Source of the DNA: Phoronis australis
Taxonomy: Eukaryota; Phoronida; Phoronidae
Length of the DNA: 64,000 nucleotides
Reading direction: 5' to 3'
Assembly (NCBI GenBank): GCA_002633005.1
Contig: NMRA01000087.1
Coordinates: 126,001 to 190,000 of the forward strand
This document shows positions 61,198 through 64,000 of the stretch, piece after piece. Position 1 is the stretch's first letter. Each line of letters begins with the position of its first letter. The notes under the pieces are model-generated. The model worked only from the letters and a program-made list of their open reading frames with translations, was not told where the DNA came from and made no database searches. A program made the position numbers and the translations under genes.

Positions 61198-64000
61198 GTA
61201 AGTAGGTCCAAAGTATAGGTAGTGCATTAGTCGGTATTCAAAAAGCGATTAACTTTTTCCTTGCGATTATCTGAAAGACTTCCCTAGAGCTCGTTAGATC
61301 ACTGACTCACGGTGTTTATTTGGAGACGCTACTATAAACCAGCTTTAATTTTTTGATGTAGCATTAGTAACGTGCTCGCAGTGATAGTTCATTCTTACAA
61401 AATAATAAAAAAAAAACAGCAAGAGGGACGTTTGGTGATGAAATTGTTAAAAAAGCCCCAGAACCTATTCAAAGTGGCACTGCCCTGTCGAGAACTAGCA
61501 CGGTCATGCCAGCACGCACGTAACGTCGACACCACGACTAACCAGCAAAGTCTGGGCGATTCATCCGATGTAATACAGACGAACTCTGTCCCTTGGAACT
61601 TGTCCCCAAACCTCATTTATTTTAAGAGTAATGGACTGTAGGCTACCCCTAAGGGGTTGCCCACCCCTTGCTTTCGACGGCCATACCAGCAATTTTGAGT
61701 GACGTTGTTATTTGAACCACAACACGTCCTTGACATTTACTCTTTTCCGCGTCTATCGAAAACTGAACTATTGAAATATGTTTTAGCCACGCTAAGTTGT
61801 GGCACTAATGCATAAATGATTATTTGATGACACACCATGTTATTTTATCATTACTCTGAGATAAATATGTTCCTGCTGTGACTTCACAGACGTACTGCTG
61901 CGTCACCTCTATCATCACATGACTTCTGTAATTAAAACTTGAACAACCTTTTTATTTTTGTTGATAACTTGCGACCCGGGACAAAGCCCCCTACCCTTGA
62001 GCGTTTTACCCCAAAGGGGTGGCGCTTTCCCACAAATCTGAGGCAAAACGCCCAAGTTGTTTTGTTAAAACTCGTTAATTCCCACTGGTGGGCAATGTTT
62101 GTGCTAATCAGTTCGTGATAATTAAATAGTAAACTATAAGAGAGTGATGGCTCACTATTTTATATCTTGAAAGTTCAACGGCTAGGTCGTATTGCCTCAC
62201 CCTACTTTACTATTGAGGTAGGACAAGTAGGGCTTGGTATTTATAGTTTGAAGTTTAAATTGTCTACTAATGTTCCAGTTTCTAAAAATTCGTTTTGTGA
62301 CAAACTACATGTATACGGTTACAATGGAATATAAATATTCATCGCTTTACTTCAGTTAGCTAGTAATCTAACTTTTACAAAAATAGATATTTTTGAAATT
62401 AAACATTTAATAGCGCTGGTAAACTTATCACAATGGCTTCGACTATAAGTTCAAGTTTTGAGATGAGACACGATATTCATAGATGAGTCTGTCTGAGGCC
62501 ATTTATGTTGACGTTATATACACCTGCCTCTCCACCTGTTTACAATTTTTGTTTTGAATTGCAATAATATATATACCTGTATAGGTTGACGCGAATTTAT
62601 TTATTCTCGCAGTCGCTTATAAGCGCGCACAGACACCAGAAAAGCAAAAAGACTGTTCATCCGAGCGATGGGTTGAACACGTCGGCTTACGAATGTGACC
62701 CGGTTGCCTAGCTTGCCAAGAATTGCATGAGCGACAGTGGTTACCTAGATGGAATTGTATGTTAGGAATCCACGTCCTGAGAGTGCTAAGCGGTTATATA
62801 TGTACTTCCAACGTAAACGACTGCGTAATGTTATTATAAATCAACAAGTGATTTGGTTTTATCAAAACAGGAACCTAAAAACTAAAAACTTAGATGATGA
62901 AACTGATAATTCTTTAGTATTCATTCGGCCTTCATAAACTGTAATAAAACATCATCTATTCGTTTCCAAACAATTGAAAGTTAACATTAGTCAATGCGTC
63001 CCTGTCATTTGTTGTACAGTTTTCACTCTTTAACATTTCATTACCTTAAGTCCTTTCTGTTAGTTACGGTAGACCTATTTCTGCTATTTTTTAATTCACG
63101 ATGAAAGTATGTCGAATTTAAAAATTTATAGGTGTCGTCGTTTAATACACAATTTATTTTCCATGCCATTCTGCCTATACTGCTGTGACATCGAAGTTCC
63201 CGTTTTCTTCACCCCCGTTATATATCACCTGCGACCATTACCAGTTCCGCCTCACCTTTGGTTGTCAAAAATTTTCATCATCACCGTGTTTTATTTTTCT
63301 GTTCGTCGTTTTAGTGGAGGGGGAGCTGCCCTCCCGCCTTCATGAGTGGGAGCAGGTTGGGGGCACTCTACCCCTTGTCCCCAACTTCTTACTCTTATGG
63401 ACACTAAAAACGATTTGTTTAATATCACGCAACTATGGATTTGCCTAAACAAATCCTGGCTTACGACGAAACGGTTCTGCACAGAGCCAGTTTATTGAGG
63501 TTTAATGCTTCTTTCATTTGGCAAGACAGTTCCGCTGTGGTGGTTATGTCGCGTGTCAAAAAGGTCACTTCGGTTGGCACGTAATGATGGCCTTTCCTGA
63601 GTCGAGAGAATGGCAGAGATGTTCCTTACGATATATGCTAAACCAGAGAATCTAGATGAAAATGTGAGAATACGGTCACCATTTCAATGTTAAAAGATCA
63701 AATAGTTGGTTGTAAAATGACACCCATCTAACACCACCGACAATGAATCTACGTAGGTGTCAATCTACGCATCATATTCAATGGGCTATCATATCAAAGG
63801 GTATGAATCTATTCTTTTCAAATTCAAGAATGTTTTCAAATTACTTCAATGTACTCGTAACGTGGTGTCAGTTGAAAATCATTTATTTTAACCGTCGCGT
63901 CTACGGTTTGCCCATATTTTAAGCGAAGTGTACCGAGACAATTGATCACTTTTGTATAATTGCCTCGCTTTGGGCACTTAAAGCCGCTATCAACCATATC
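61198..64000. other. Downstream region, no recognised gene
   Basis: It may contain introns and exons of the gene starting at 60969. Short G/C-rich runs near 61645-61670, 61995-62020 and 63312-63390 look like MITE fragments. Nothing else can be supported. Confidence 0.4.

Overview
The window is a piece of animal nuclear genome. Its genes are split into short exons with standard GT/AG introns, and the rest is dense with small inverted-repeat transposons. Exon phases and protein sequences sit close to the vertebrate orthologues, so a slowly evolving invertebrate is likely. An amphioxus, hemichordate or echinoderm is my guess, but the species cannot be fixed from sequence alone. Non-identical copies of the same gene segments, joined at single N bases, suggest a very heterozygous diploid assembled with haplotypes stitched end to end.

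Region 1 (1-22.5 kb, + strand) is a WIPI2-type PROPPIN gene (autophagy, PI3P binding). The first exon is missing. Exons 2-10 run from 3600 to 21418. Three single-N joins (3353, 13861, 18272) each jump backwards, so exons 3-6 and exon 9 appear twice. One haplotype carries a 2.2 kb TTAA-flanked DNA transposon in intron 3; the other has the empty site. A 49-bp minisatellite abuts the acceptor of exon 7.

Region 2 (25.0-30.1 kb, - strand) is a complete six-exon TIM23 gene, the channel subunit of the mitochondrial presequence translocase (200 residues).

Region 3 (32.7-43.8 kb, + strand) is a seven-exon NAF1 gene, an H/ACA RNP assembly factor (582 residues from the chosen start), head to head with TIM23. 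A second TTAA-flanked transposon begins 5 bp after the NAF1 stop codon. It has about 159-bp terminal inverted repeats and carries an inward-facing THAP-domain reading frame and an inward-facing 'GYMFEP' reading frame; a 203-N gap sits inside it.

Region 4 (45-64 kb) is gene-poor. It holds MITE-like elements, palindromes and a degenerate tandem repeat. One plausible 5' coding exon lies at 60969-61197 and encodes an unrecognised membrane protein. The three recognised genes are housekeeping genes and show no joint pathway; their adjacency need not be functional.
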